From the NCBI RefSeq assembly GCF_014193695.1, contig NZ_JACHZR010000001.1:1153309-1217308 (forward strand): 64,000 bases of DNA. Direction: 5' to 3'. A program made the translations under genes and the position numbers. Below the pieces are notes generated by a model. It worked only from the letters and a program-made list of their open reading frames with translations. It did no database searches and was not told the DNA's origin. The DNA comes from Rhizobium sp. BK316. Lineage in GTDB: Bacteria; Pseudomonadota; Alphaproteobacteria; Rhizobiales; Rhizobiaceae. The first letter of the stretch is position 1, and each line of letters starts with the position of its first letter. Shown here one piece after another: positions 1 through 8,653 of this stretch.

Positions 1-594
1 CTTCAGCGCGCCTTGCCGCAACCCCTCCTCGCGGGCGCGGGCCTCTGCCTCCACGATGGCCGAGCGTTGCGCGTGCTCGGCCGCCCGGAGCGCGAAGAAA
101 TAGGGTGTCAACAGGTCGGCAATGATACGGGCGCGTTCGATATCCTCCATCGTGTAAATGCCGGCCTTTTGCGAGGAACAGGAGAGTGCGGCGATGATCG
201 TGCCCTGCACCTTCATCGGCACATGCAAGCGGCTCCTCAGCGACTGTTCGACGATCGGCCGTTTGAACGCGCCCTCGAAGTGGAAACGCGGGTCCGTCAT
301 GGCGTCGTCCGTCAGCAGAAAATCCACTTCGCCCCAAAGCAGCGAGCGGATGGGGCTGTTGACGACAGGCGCACCTGCAAGTTCCCCCCAGGCAGTCTCG
401 ATGCCTGTCTCGTAAGCCGTGTGGTAGTTGCCGCCTTCGAGCAGCACGCAAACATCGAGATGGTCGTGGGGGATAATATGGGCGACTTCGGCGGCGACGG
501 AGCGGATGGCCGAGCGGAAATCGAGCTGGCCCGCCAGCAGCCGGGAAATGCCGAGATAGTGGTCGAACATGGCTGCGGGTGCGAGATGCAGCAT
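1..594 (-). CDS. GAF-domain regulatory protein (3' part cut by window start)
   Basis: The reading frame is open on the minus strand from an ATG at 594 to the window edge (198 codons, no stop). A strong Shine-Dalgarno (GGGAGGA) lies about 6 nt upstream. Residues of roughly 10-170 look like a GAF sensor domain; they begin MLHLAPAAMFDHYLGISR and include a segment reading LHVPMKVQGTIIAALSCSS. A charged, Ala/Glu-rich helix follows (EAEARAREEGLRQ), like a linker to an output domain that is outside the window. Proteins of this build are usually transcriptional regulators (LuxR- or Fis-type) or kinases. Its divergent position next to a sugar ABC operon suggests that it controls that operon. The output domain cannot be known from this window. 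Confidence 0.72.
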   Translation of the reverse strand, partial: MLHLAPAAMFDHYLGISRLLAGQLDFRSAIRSVAAEVAHIIPHDHLDVCVLLEGGNYHTAYETGIETAWGELAGAPVVNSPIRSLLWGEVDFLLTDDAMTDPRFHFEGAFKRPIVEQSLRSRLHVPMKVQGTIIAALSCSSQKAGIYTMEDIERARIIADLLTPYFFALRAAEHAQRSAIVEAEARAREEGLRQGALK

Positions 595-677
595 CGTCAA
601 TTCCTCCCCGTGACGGCAGCGGGCTCCTCAACCCGCCGCGATCCTTTCCCAGTAAGCGCCGCGGAAGCGCCGCCGTC

Positions 678-713
678 TTGCGTAAACCCGCAGCTTGTTG
701 CGCAAAACCCGCA
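678..713. promoter_or_regulatory. Direct repeats in the divergent intergenic region, candidate regulator site
   Basis: Two near-identical copies, TTGCGTAAACCCGCA (678-692) and TTGCGCAAAACCCGCA (698-713), start 20 bp apart, so they lie on the same face of the helix. Each copy is itself a TGCG-N6/7-CGCA dyad. They sit in the 279-bp space between the GAF-domain gene and the sugar ABC operon, where a binding site for the GAF-domain regulator would be expected. A separate dyad, ACTGAG-N9-CTCAGT, lies at 770-790. No gene is seen in 595-873. Function is inferred only from position and symmetry. Confidence 0.4.
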
Positions 714-873
714 AACGACTTGCCGCCTTGCCCCTGTACAGGCCCCGAGATCTCCCGCATCCTGCCCTTACTGAGAGGAGGAAGCTCAGTGCAAGAACAA
801 TTTTCACTCGACCCCAAGTGGGACAGGCAGGAGTGAAGCGATCCGCCAACCGGCGATCATGAGGGAGGAAGAC

Positions 874-1890
874 ATGACAATCCGTAAGATGCTTCTGGCA
901 TCGGCCGCTATTGCTTGCGGCGCGCTGCCCGTTTCCGCTTTTGCCGATACTTCGGCCAAGAAAATCGCCCTTTCCAACAACTATGCCGGCAATTCGTGGC
1001 GCCAGGCCATGCTGACGAGCTGGGGCAAGGTGACGGGCGAAGCCGTGAAATCAGGCGTCGTCGCGGCAGCCGACCCGTTCACTACCGCTGAGAACCAGGC
1101 GACGGAACAGGCCGCACAGATCCAGAACATGATCCTGCAGGGCTATGACGCGATCGTGCTGAATGCCGCTTCGCCGACGGCATTGAACGGCGCGGTCAAG
1201 GAAGCCTGCGACGCAGGTATCACCGTCGTCTCCTTCGATGGCATCGTGACCGAACCCTGCGCCTGGCGCATCGCGGTCAACTTCAAGGAAATGGGCCGCA
1301 GCGAGGTGGAGTACCTCTCGAAAAAGCTCCCCCAGGGCGGCAACCTGCTCGAGATCCGCGGTCTTGCCGGTGTCTTCGTCGATGATGAGATCTCGGCCGG
1401 CATCCACGAGGGCGTCAAGCAGTTCCCGCAGTTCAAGATTGTCGGCTCCGTTCACGGCGACTGGGCGCAGGACGTGGCGCAGAAGGCTGTTGCCGGCATT
1501 CTGCCGAGCCTGCCCGACATTGTCGGCGTCGTGACGCAGGGCGGCGACGGTTACGGCGCCGCGCAGGCGATCGCCGCGACCAATCGGAAGATGCCGGTCA
1601 TCATTATGGGCAACCGCGAAGACGAACTGAAATGGTGGAAGGAGCAGAAGGACGCGAAGGGGTATGAGACCATGTCCGTGTCGATTGCGCCCGGTGTCTC
1701 TACGCTGGCCTTCTGGGTCGCCCAGCAGATCCTCGACGGCAAGCAGGTCAAGAAGGACCTCGTCGTGCCCTTCCTGCGCATCGACCAGGACAATCTCGAA
1801 ACAAACCTCGCCAATACCCAGGCCGGCGGCGTCGCCAACGTGGAATACACGCAGGCGGACGCAGTCAAGGTCATCGAGTCGGCAAAGTAA
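874..1890 (+). CDS. Sugar ABC transporter substrate-binding protein (RbsB-like)
   Basis: This is a 338-residue periplasmic binding protein of the ribose/galactose type (peripla_BP_4 fold). An N-terminal signal peptide (MTIRKMLLASAAIACGALP...AFA) is followed by a mature domain with the typical pattern QAAQIQNMILQGYDAIVLNAASP near residue 80. I chose the ATG at 874 over the in-frame ATG at 859, because the Shine-Dalgarno GGGAGGAA (863-870) lies between them and 874 gives a clean signal peptide. It is the first gene of an operon with a double ATPase and two permeases. The ligand is probably a monosaccharide or sugar acid, because a lactonase ends the operon, but the exact ligand is not visible. 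Confidence 0.88.
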   Translation: MTIRKMLLASAAIACGALPVSAFADTSAKKIALSNNYAGNSWRQAMLTSWGKVTGEAVKSGVVAAADPFTTAENQATEQAAQIQNMILQGYDAIVLNAASPTALNGAVKEACDAGITVVSFDGIVTEPCAWRIAVNFKEMGRSEVEYLSKKLPQGGNLLEIRGLAGVFVDDEISAGIHEGVKQFPQFKIVGSVHGDWAQDVAQKAVAGILPSLPDIVGVVTQGGDGYGAAQAIAATNRKMPVIIMGNREDELKWWKEQKDAKGYETMSVSIAPGVSTLAFWVAQQILDGKQVKKDLVVPFLRIDQDNLETNLANTQAGGVANVEYTQADAVKVIESAK

Positions 1891-1962
1891 ATTTCCCGGT
1901 GACTGGCGCGCGGCCGCAAATGGCTGCGCGGCATTCTTTGCAAAGCAGATGTGGCAGGCAGC

Positions 1963-3414
1963 ATGAATGAGGTTTTGCAGGCGGTGATCGCCGTCGATGG
2001 CGCCAAGGTGAGCTTCGGTGCGGTCAGGGCGCTCGACGGCGTGACGCTCCGCGTCATGCCGGGCGAATGCGTGGGGCTTGTCGGCCATAATGGCGCCGGC
2101 AAATCCACGATCGTCAGCGTGATCAACGGCGGTCTCACGCCCCACGAGGGAAGCATTGCGAGCGACGGCGAGCGGCTGGAGCGTTACGGCATCAACGCGG
2201 CGCGCGCTCGCGGCGTGCGCTGTGTCTTCCAGGAACTTTCGCTCTGCCCCAATCTCTCCATCGTCGAGAATACGCGCATCATGCACCGCGATCTCGGCGG
2301 CTTCGGCTGGCGCAAGCGCGCCGCGAAAATTATCGAGAAGAGCCTCGATATGGTCTTTCCCGGCCATGGTATCGCCAGCGGCCGGGTCGTTGGAGATCTT
2401 TCGATCGCCGAGCGGCAGATGGTCGAGATCGCCATGGCTTTTTCCGACGCCGGCATTGCGCCGCGGCTGGTGATCCTCGACGAACCGACCTCGTCGCTCG
2501 ATGCAAGTCTTGCCCGTCAGATGCTCGGTCATGTCCGCCGTTTCGTCGCCGCCGGCGGCTCTGTTATCTTCATCTCGCATATTTTGCACGAGATCCTCGA
2601 AACCTCCGACCGCATCGTCGTCATGAAGGACGGCCGCGTCGTCGCAGAACGTCCGGCGAACGGCTTCGATCACCACGGCCTCGTGGAAGCCATGGGTACC
2701 GTCGCGAAGGAAGAGACCGGCCAGCGCTCGGCGCGCGAACAATCCACCGCGCCGCTCATTCTGTCCCACCAGGCGGCGGGCCTTGCCTTTGCGGCGCGCC
2801 AGGGCGAGATCATCGGACTGGCGGGGCTGGCGGGCCACGGGCAGACCGAGCTGTTGCTGGCTCTCCATGCCGCCCAATCCGGTCACTGGCTGCCTGAGCG
2901 CGACCCGCTCGTCACCTTCGTCGCCGGCGACCGCCGCCTCAACGGCGTCTTCGAACTGTGGAGCATCCTGCGCAACTTTTCCATCGCCTCGCTTGGTGAC
3001 CTGTCGCGGCGCGGCCTCATTCTCGCAAACGAGGAGGAAGCCAAGGGCGCCGACTGGAAGCGGCGGATCGAGATCCGCACGCCCGATATGGCAAACCGCA
3101 TATTGTCGCTTTCCGGCGGCAACCAGCAGAAGGTGCTCTTTGCCCGCGCCCTTGCGACACGCGCGCCCGTTGTCCTGATGGACGATCCGATGCGCGGCGT
3201 CGACGTCGGGACGAAGCAGGAAGTCTACGCCATCATCCGTGAGGAAGCCGCGCGCGGCCGCACGTTCATCTGGTATTCGACCGAAATGGACGAGATCCGT
3301 CTCTGCGACCGCGTCTATGTCTTTCGCGAAGGCCGCATCAAGGCCGAACTCGCCGGCGATGCCGTCAACGAGACGAATATCATCGCGGCCTCCTTCGAAG
3401 GGGTCGCCGCATGA
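1963..3414 (+). CDS. Sugar ABC transporter ATP-binding protein (RbsA/XylG-like, two ATPase domains)
   Basis: About 483 residues with two tandem ABC ATPase domains, as in RbsA, MglA and XylG. The first domain has Walker A GHNGAGKST, a degenerate signature (LSIAERQMVEI) and Walker B LVILDEPTSSLD. The second lacks a classical Walker A (GLAGLAGHGQTE replaces it), which is normal for this family, but keeps the signature LSGGNQQKV and Walker B VVLMDDPMRGVD. The start could be ATG 1963 or an in-frame GTG at 1951; neither has a strong ribosome site. The stop overlaps the next gene by ATGA, which suggests translational coupling. It powers import through the two permeases downstream. Confidence 0.88.
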   Translation: MNEVLQAVIAVDGAKVSFGAVRALDGVTLRVMPGECVGLVGHNGAGKSTIVSVINGGLTPHEGSIASDGERLERYGINAARARGVRCVFQELSLCPNLSIVENTRIMHRDLGGFGWRKRAAKIIEKSLDMVFPGHGIASGRVVGDLSIAERQMVEIAMAFSDAGIAPRLVILDEPTSSLDASLARQMLGHVRRFVAAGGSVIFISHILHEILETSDRIVVMKDGRVVAERPANGFDHHGLVEAMGTVAKEETGQRSAREQSTAPLILSHQAAGLAFAARQGEIIGLAGLAGHGQTELLLALHAAQSGHWLPERDPLVTFVAGDRRLNGVFELWSILRNFSIASLGDLSRRGLILANEEEAKGADWKRRIEIRTPDMANRILSLSGGNQQKVLFARALATRAPVVLMDDPMRGVDVGTKQEVYAIIREEAARGRTFIWYSTEMDEIRLCDRVYVFREGRIKAELAGDAVNETNIIAASFEGVAA

Positions 3415-4361
3415 CGTTCCGGCTCTCGTCCGACGCCATGCGTCTCACCATTCCCGCCTTATCGCTGACCCTGCTGCTCGCCGCCGTTTTCTGGCTGCAG
3501 CCGCGTGCCATGAGCTATGTCGGGCTCAACCTGCTGTTCAATCTGGCTGTGCCGATCGCGCTAGCGACGATCGCCCAGATGCTTGTCATGGCGGTCAACG
3601 ATCTCGATCTGTCGATGGGCACCTTCGTCAGCTTCGTCGCCTGCGTGAGCGCGACCTTTCTGCGCGATGATCCTGTAATCGGCGTCCTGATCCTTGCAGG
3701 CGCAATCGCAGCCTATGCGGGCCTCGGCGTCATCATCTACCTCCGCGACCTGCCGTCCATCGTCGTCACTCTCGGCATGAGCTTCGTCTGGGGCGGCCTT
3801 GCCGTGCTGCTGCTGCCAGCGCCGGGCGGGCAGGCGCCGGATTGGGTGCGCTGGCTGATGACCGTCAAGCCGCCGCTGGCGCCGATGGCGATCGTCGCCA
3901 GCATCATCATCGCCGCCGTCGCCCACCTTCTCGTCATGCGCTCCTCGCTCGGCGTACTGATCCGCGGCATAGGCGGCAACCAGCGCTCGGTCGAGCGCGC
4001 CGGCTGGTCGATCGTCGCCGCCCGCGCCGCCGCCTATGGGCTGGCCGGCCTCTTCGCGGTGCTTGCGGGTATCGCCCTCGTCGGTCTGACGACGTCAGCG
4101 GATGCGAATATCGCGCTGCGCTACACGCTGCTGTCGATCGCCGGCGTGATCCTCGGCGGCGGCGAATTCATCGGCGGCCGTGTCTCCCCTGTCGGCGCCG
4201 TCATCGGCGCGCTCACGCTGACGCTCGCCGGCTCCTTCCTGTCCTTCCTGCGCATATCGCCCGACTGGCAGATCGGAGCCCAGGGCGCGATCCTGATCAT
4301 CGTCCTCGCGCTTCGCCTGATGCTGAACCGCCTGGAGAAACGGGAGAAACGTCGCCGATGA
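3411..4361 (+). CDS. Sugar ABC transporter permease (RbsC-like)
   Basis: A 316-residue polytopic membrane protein of the BPD_transp_2 family (RbsC/XylH type). Hydrophobic segments run through the whole length. The motif AVNDLDLSMGTFVSFVACVSA near residues 60-80 matches the conserved 'D-L-S-x-G' element of sugar permeases, and a second typical stretch (SIAGVILGGGEFIGGRVSPVGAVIGA) lies near residue 250. It starts within the stop codon of the ATPase gene (ATGA) and its own stop overlaps the start of a second permease in the same way, so the transporter uses a heterodimeric channel. Confidence 0.87.
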   Translation: MTFRLSSDAMRLTIPALSLTLLLAAVFWLQPRAMSYVGLNLLFNLAVPIALATIAQMLVMAVNDLDLSMGTFVSFVACVSATFLRDDPVIGVLILAGAIAAYAGLGVIIYLRDLPSIVVTLGMSFVWGGLAVLLLPAPGGQAPDWVRWLMTVKPPLAPMAIVASIIIAAVAHLLVMRSSLGVLIRGIGGNQRSVERAGWSIVAARAAAYGLAGLFAVLAGIALVGLTTSADANIALRYTLLSIAGVILGGGEFIGGRVSPVGAVIGALTLTLAGSFLSFLRISPDWQIGAQGAILIIVLALRLMLNRLEKREKRRR

Positions 4362-5308
4362 CCCCTCTCCTCAGCCTCTTCGGCAAACCCTGGATCTGGT
4401 CATGGCTTGCCGCCTTCGTCGTGTGGTTCCTGACGATCATGGTGACGCTCGGCGCCAGCACGCTAGGCCTGTCGCAGGCAGCCCTCACCTTCGCGGCCTT
4501 CTCGGTCATCGTCGGCATCGGCCAGATGTTCGTCATCACGCTCGGCCCCGGCAATATCGATCTCTCGGTTCCCGCCACCATGACGCTTGCCGGCACCGTG
4601 GCGCTGAAGCTGATGAACGTTGAAAACGGCATGATACTGCCCGGGCTTCTCGTCGCCATCGTCATAGGCCTCGTCGTCGGCCTCTGCAACTACGCGCTCA
4701 TCAAGGCGCTGCGCATTCCGCCGATCATCGCCACGCTTTCCGTGAGCTTCATCGTACAATCGGCGGCGATCTGGACGAACCGGGGCTTGCGCATCAAACC
4801 TCCGAGCGTGCTGGCGGAATTCACCACGTCGAACACGCTCGGCGTACCCAACGTCGCGATCGTTGCTCTCCTGGTCTCGCTCTTCGCCTGGTTCCTGCTG
4901 GAGAAGACGATTTATGGGCGCTGGATTTCGGCGATCGGCCAGAGCATGCCGGCCGCGCGCATGGCCGGGATACCGGTTGATGGCACGCGCTTCGTCACCT
5001 ATCTCTTCTGCGCCGTGCTCGCATCGGTCGCAGGCTATCTGCTCGCCTGCTTCTCCGGCGGGGCGGCGCTCAACATGGGCTCGGAATATCTCTTGATGTC
5101 GATCGCCGTCGTCGTGATCGGCGGCACGGCGGTCGCCGGCGGCGATTCCAACGTGCCGGGCATCTGGGGCGCATCGCTCTTCATGTTCCTTGTTGTTTCC
5201 ATGCTTAACACCTACGGGGTCGGCGCGGGCATCCGCCTCATCATGACCGGTCTCATCATCATCAGCGTCATCATGCTCGCCGGCGGCCGTCGGGCCGGCA
5301 TGCGATAA
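4358..5308 (+). CDS. Sugar ABC transporter permease, second subunit
   Basis: A 316-residue membrane protein of the same family as its upstream neighbour, with the conserved element ITLGPGNIDLSVPATMTLAG near residue 60 and VVVIGGTAVAGGDSNVPG near residue 255. The frame is open further upstream, but the ATG at 4358 overlaps the stop of the previous gene (ATGA) and begins a normal permease N-terminus (MTPLLSLFGKPWIW), so it is the likely start. Having two different permeases rather than one homodimer is common in rhizobial sugar importers. Confidence 0.87.
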   Translation: MTPLLSLFGKPWIWSWLAAFVVWFLTIMVTLGASTLGLSQAALTFAAFSVIVGIGQMFVITLGPGNIDLSVPATMTLAGTVALKLMNVENGMILPGLLVAIVIGLVVGLCNYALIKALRIPPIIATLSVSFIVQSAAIWTNRGLRIKPPSVLAEFTTSNTLGVPNVAIVALLVSLFAWFLLEKTIYGRWISAIGQSMPAARMAGIPVDGTRFVTYLFCAVLASVAGYLLACFSGGAALNMGSEYLLMSIAVVVIGGTAVAGGDSNVPGIWGASLFMFLVVSMLNTYGVGAGIRLIMTGLIIISVIMLAGGRRAGMR

Positions 5309-5322
5309 TTGGGAAGACCGCC

Positions 5323-6237
5323 ATGGCCGAGGCCAGCACCTATGAAATCTATGATCCGCGCTTCCGGCAGTTGATCGTGACGAGCGCCGGCCTTGACGAA
5401 CTCTATTCCGGTTGCCGCTGGGCGGAGGGTCCCGTCTGGTTCAACGATGCCAACCAGCTGCTGTGGAGCGACATTCCAAACCAGCGGATGCTGCGATGGA
5501 CGCCCGAAGGCGGCGTCTCCGTCTACCGGCAACCCTCCAACTTCACAAACGGCCACACGCGCGACCGGCAGGGCCGGCTCATCTCCTGCGAGCATGGCGG
5601 ACGCCGCGTCACGCGCACCGAGATCGATGGATCAATCACCGTGCTCGCCGACCGTTTCGAGGGTGCGCCGCTCAATTCGCCGAACGACGTGGTGGTGAAA
5701 TCGGACGGCACGATCTGGTTCACCGATCCCACCTACGGCATCATGTCGGATTACGAAGGCTACCAGGCCGAGCCGGAGCAGGCGAGCCGCAACGTCTACC
5801 GGCTCGATCCCACGACTGGGGAACTTGCGGCCGTCGCCACGGATTTCATCCAGCCGAACGGCCTTGCCTTCTCGCCGGACGAAACGATCCTCTACGTTGC
5901 GGATTCGGCAGCAAGCCATGATGAAAGCCTGCCACGCCACATCCGGGCGTTCGACGTGGAGGACGGCAGACGACTCGCAAACGGCCGCGTCTTCTGTCTC
6001 ATCGACGCAGGCATTCCCGACGGCATCCGTACAGACGTGAACGGGAACCTCTGGTCGAGCGCCGGCGATGGCGTGCATTGCTTCGACCCGACGGGCACAC
6101 TGATCGGCAAGATCCGTGTACCGCAGACCGTTGCGAACCTCACCTTCGGCGGACCCAAACGCAATCGGCTGTTCATCGCGGCAACGCGCTCGCTCTATTC
6201 GCTCTACGTCGCCGTGACCGGCTCTCAGCTGCCGTAA
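5323..6237 (+). CDS. SMP-30/gluconolactonase/LRE-like protein
   Basis: A 304-residue protein of the SMP-30/gluconolactonase (SGL) beta-propeller family, which hydrolyses sugar lactones with a bound divalent metal. Family landmarks are CRWAEGPVWF (metal-ligand Glu near residue 31), LNSPNDVVVKSDGTIWFTDP with the catalytic-region Asn/Asp near residues 113-125, and a late PDGIRTDVNGNLWSS. No signal peptide is seen, so it should be cytoplasmic. It follows the permease by 14 nt with GGGAAG upstream of the ATG and is the last gene of the sugar operon. The operon probably imports a sugar or sugar acid that passes through a lactone. Confidence 0.86.
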   Translation: MAEASTYEIYDPRFRQLIVTSAGLDELYSGCRWAEGPVWFNDANQLLWSDIPNQRMLRWTPEGGVSVYRQPSNFTNGHTRDRQGRLISCEHGGRRVTRTEIDGSITVLADRFEGAPLNSPNDVVVKSDGTIWFTDPTYGIMSDYEGYQAEPEQASRNVYRLDPTTGELAAVATDFIQPNGLAFSPDETILYVADSAASHDESLPRHIRAFDVEDGRRLANGRVFCLIDAGIPDGIRTDVNGNLWSSAGDGVHCFDPTGTLIGKIRVPQTVANLTFGGPKRNRLFIAATRSLYSLYVAVTGSQLP

Positions 6238-6460
6238 GGTCAGATGTTCGCTCTTGAACGGGTTGGCGACCTCCCATCTGCCGCCACTTCGGACATTTTT
6301 CGATCGTCAAAACAAATCAAGAGGAACAGACCCTTGAATAGCTCGCGGAACCCATAAGCCGTTTGCCTTCGTGCATTCCCCGGTGAGAATGCAGATCAGG
6401 GTTGGGGAAGATTTTAGGTGTTCAACTTAGCCTGCCAGACGATCTGGAAGGACATAGATA

Positions 6461-7252
6461 TTACAGCAACATCGAGGCACCACGGTCGAGATAGGTATCG
6501 AGGAATTGTTCAAGACGAGGATTTCTCGGTTTCTTAAAGACCTCCTGGGGCGTTCCGCTGAAGAGCACCTTGCCGTGGTCGAGAAAGATGATCTGCTGGC
6601 CGACGGTCGCGGCAAAACCTATCTCGTGCGAGACGACGACCATGGTCATGCCCTCGGCAGCCAGATCACGCATGACGTTCAAGACTTCGCCAGTCAACTC
6701 CGGGTCAAGCGACGAGGTCGGCTCGTCAAAAAGCATGATCTTGGGCTTCAGTGCTAAGGCACGGGCGATCGCCACGCGCTGCTGCTGTCCGCCTGATAGC
6801 TGCGAGGGATAATGCCCGGCCCGGCCATCGAGGCCAACCTTGACAAGCTGGGCCATTGCCCGCTCCTCTGCCTCCTTGCGGCTCATCTTGTGAACCGTTT
6901 TCAGTGCCTCGCTGACATTGCCAAGCGCCGTCATATGTGGCCAAAGATTGAACTGCTGGAACACCATGCCGATTTGGGCGCGGATCGCACGGTTGGCGGC
7001 AGCCGAAATGCGCTCGCGCCGCCCTTGAGAATCCTCGGTAAAGCCAAGCACCTCGCCGTTGATGGAGATCGTCCCGCGTGTTGCCTCTTCAAGAAAAGCC
7101 ATGCAGCGTAAAAGTGTACTCTTGCCGGAGCCCGATGGGCCGATGAGACAGGAAACCTGCCCGGGCTCGATGGCGAGATCGACATCGTGAAGGACCGTGG
7201 TCTCTCCAAAAGTCTTGACGAGATTCCTGACTGCTATTGCGGGGACGCTCAT
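6461..7252 (-). CDS. Polar amino acid ABC transporter ATP-binding protein (GlnQ/HisP-like)
   Basis: A 263-residue ABC ATPase of the amino-acid importer type. Walker A is GPSGSGKST, the Q-loop is MVFQQFNLWPHMT, the signature is LSGGQQQRVAIARAL and Walker B is IMLFDEPTSSLDPE. The insert between Walker A and the Q-loop (about residues 60-90, NGEVLGFTEDSQGRRE) is a little longer than in classical GlnQ. It is the last gene of a leftward operon of binding protein, two permeases and ATPase; its start overlaps the end of the permease upstream by 4 nt. Confidence 0.9.
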   Translation of the reverse strand: MSVPAIAVRNLVKTFGETTVLHDVDLAIEPGQVSCLIGPSGSGKSTLLRCMAFLEEATRGTISINGEVLGFTEDSQGRRERISAAANRAIRAQIGMVFQQFNLWPHMTALGNVSEALKTVHKMSRKEAEERAMAQLVKVGLDGRAGHYPSQLSGGQQQRVAIARALALKPKIMLFDEPTSSLDPELTGEVLNVMRDLAAEGMTMVVVSHEIGFAATVGQQIIFLDHGKVLFSGTPQEVFKKPRNPRLEQFLDTYLDRGASMLL

Positions 7253-7917
7253 GCGTTGAAAAACCTGAATCTGGATAGTTTCGTTTCAGCAAGGTTGCCG
7301 AGCCAGCCAGTGACTTCGACGAGCACCCAATAGAAAAGCGCCAATGCGGAGAGTGCTTCGACGAAGGCATATTGCTGCGACCCGATTGCGCTCAGCGTCG
7401 CCGTCAGCTCCGGCACGGTGATAATCGACAAGACCGCCGTCTCTTTCATCAGGATGACCACCATATTCACGGATGGCGGCAGCACCAGCATCGTCATTTC
7501 CGGCAATAGAATGCGCCTGACGATCTGCCCCTGAGTCAGGCCGACACATTCGCCGGCCTCGATATGTCCCCTCGGCACAGCCTGGAAGCCGGAGCGGAAG
7601 ATCTCGCTGAAATAGGCCGCCCCATAGATCGAAATGCCGATCAATCCGGCAGGCAAGGGATCGAGATCGAGGCCGACAAAGGGGCCGCCGTAATAGACCA
7701 GAAATATCTGGATGAGAAACGGCGTGCCGCGCAGTACGGCTACGACGGCGCCCAGCGCCTTGTCGATCAGCATGCCGCCATATTGCCTGGCGACTGCCAT
7801 CAGGAAACCGAGGACGGCCGCAGCGATGGTGCCGAGGATCCAGATCATGATCGTCACGCCGGCACCGCTGACGATGGCGGGCCACTGCCCGATGAGGACA
7901 TTGATGTCGAATGTCAC
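7249..7917 (-). CDS. Polar amino acid ABC transporter permease
   Basis: A 222-residue membrane protein of the HisM/GlnP type (BPD_transp_1) with about five hydrophobic segments. The conserved cytoplasmic loop that contacts the ATPase is visible as EAGECVGLTQGQIVRRILLPEM near residues 140-160. It overlaps by 4 nt with both the preceding permease and the following ATPase gene, which indicates a tightly coupled operon. Confidence 0.88.
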   Translation of the reverse strand: MTFDINVLIGQWPAIVSGAGVTIMIWILGTIAAAVLGFLMAVARQYGGMLIDKALGAVVAVLRGTPFLIQIFLVYYGGPFVGLDLDPLPAGLIGISIYGAAYFSEIFRSGFQAVPRGHIEAGECVGLTQGQIVRRILLPEMTMLVLPPSVNMVVILMKETAVLSIITVPELTATLSAIGSQQYAFVEALSALALFYWVLVEVTGWLGNLAETKLSRFRFFNA

Positions 7918-8555
7918 CGCGGCGCCCCCGGGAGTCTATTTTCGATCAGACCGCCGGCAAGGGCCACCAACCAGTTGATCACCAGATAGATGAGACCGGC
8001 GGATGCGAAAAGCTGCAGCGGCAGAAAGGTGCTGCCGGCGAGATCCTGCGCCATGCGCGTCAGTTCGACGATGCCAACGACTGAGACCAACGACGAGGCC
8101 TTGAGAATGAGGATCGCCTCGTTGACGAGAGCTGGAAACGTGAGGCGCAGTGCAATCGGAACCTTGACGCGTCGGAAGATCTGGCGCGGCGTCAAACCAA
8201 CCATTTCCGCCGACTCCACCAGGCCTGAAGGCACGCTGGCAAAGCCGCCGCGCAGGTTCTCAGCCTGGTAGGCTGCGGTGCAGAGCGACAGGCCGATGAT
8301 CGCGGCCACGATGCTTGGCACATTGATGCCGATGACCGGAAGAAGATTGTAGATCAGCAGCAGTTGCACCAGCAGCGGCACGCCGCGGAAGAAGCTGATG
8401 AAAATCTGGGCAGGTCGCACGAAAAGCCCTCGCCTCGACAGCAGCATTCCCGAAAGAAGGATCGCAATCGCAAAGCCGATAAGGATCGACACAACACTGA
8501 TGGTCACCGTGTAGATCGATGCCTGCAAAAGCAACTCGAAGAGTTTAACGGACAT
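7914..8555 (-). CDS. Polar amino acid ABC transporter permease, second subunit
   Basis: A 213-residue membrane protein of the same family as its neighbour. The ATPase-contact loop reads VESAEMVGLTPRQIFRRVKVP near residues 135-155. Hydrophobic segments cover residues 8-35, 55-75, 80-105 and 180-205. It follows the binding-protein gene after about 100 nt and overlaps the next permease by 4 nt. Two permeases imply a heterodimeric channel of the HisQM type. Confidence 0.88.
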   Translation of the reverse strand: MSVKLFELLLQASIYTVTISVVSILIGFAIAILLSGMLLSRRGLFVRPAQIFISFFRGVPLLVQLLLIYNLLPVIGINVPSIVAAIIGLSLCTAAYQAENLRGGFASVPSGLVESAEMVGLTPRQIFRRVKVPIALRLTFPALVNEAILILKASSLVSVVGIVELTRMAQDLAGSTFLPLQLFASAGLIYLVINWLVALAGGLIENRLPGAPR

Positions 8556-8653
8556 TGTTCAGATTTCGCTCGCTTGGCGGTGAGGAAGATCCGGTCGTTT
8601 TCCTCGGCCATGCCCCAGCATCCCCGCAGGCATGGCCGATTTCCGATGGCTGA

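Noticed and set aside
13..774. 253-codon plus-strand frame at the window start
   Set aside because: It is antisense to the GAF-domain gene, which has a good ribosome site and recognisable domain.
1051..2886. 611-codon open frame on the minus strand
   Set aside because: It lies antisense to the sugar binding protein and the double ATPase, which both have clear family motifs; its product has only the repetitive Asp/Arg/Ala composition typical of antisense frames in GC-rich DNA.
6372..6393. TGCATTC-N8-GAATGCA hairpin between convergent genes
   Set aside because: It could help terminate transcription, but it has no T-run and a weak stem; I could not separate it from chance.
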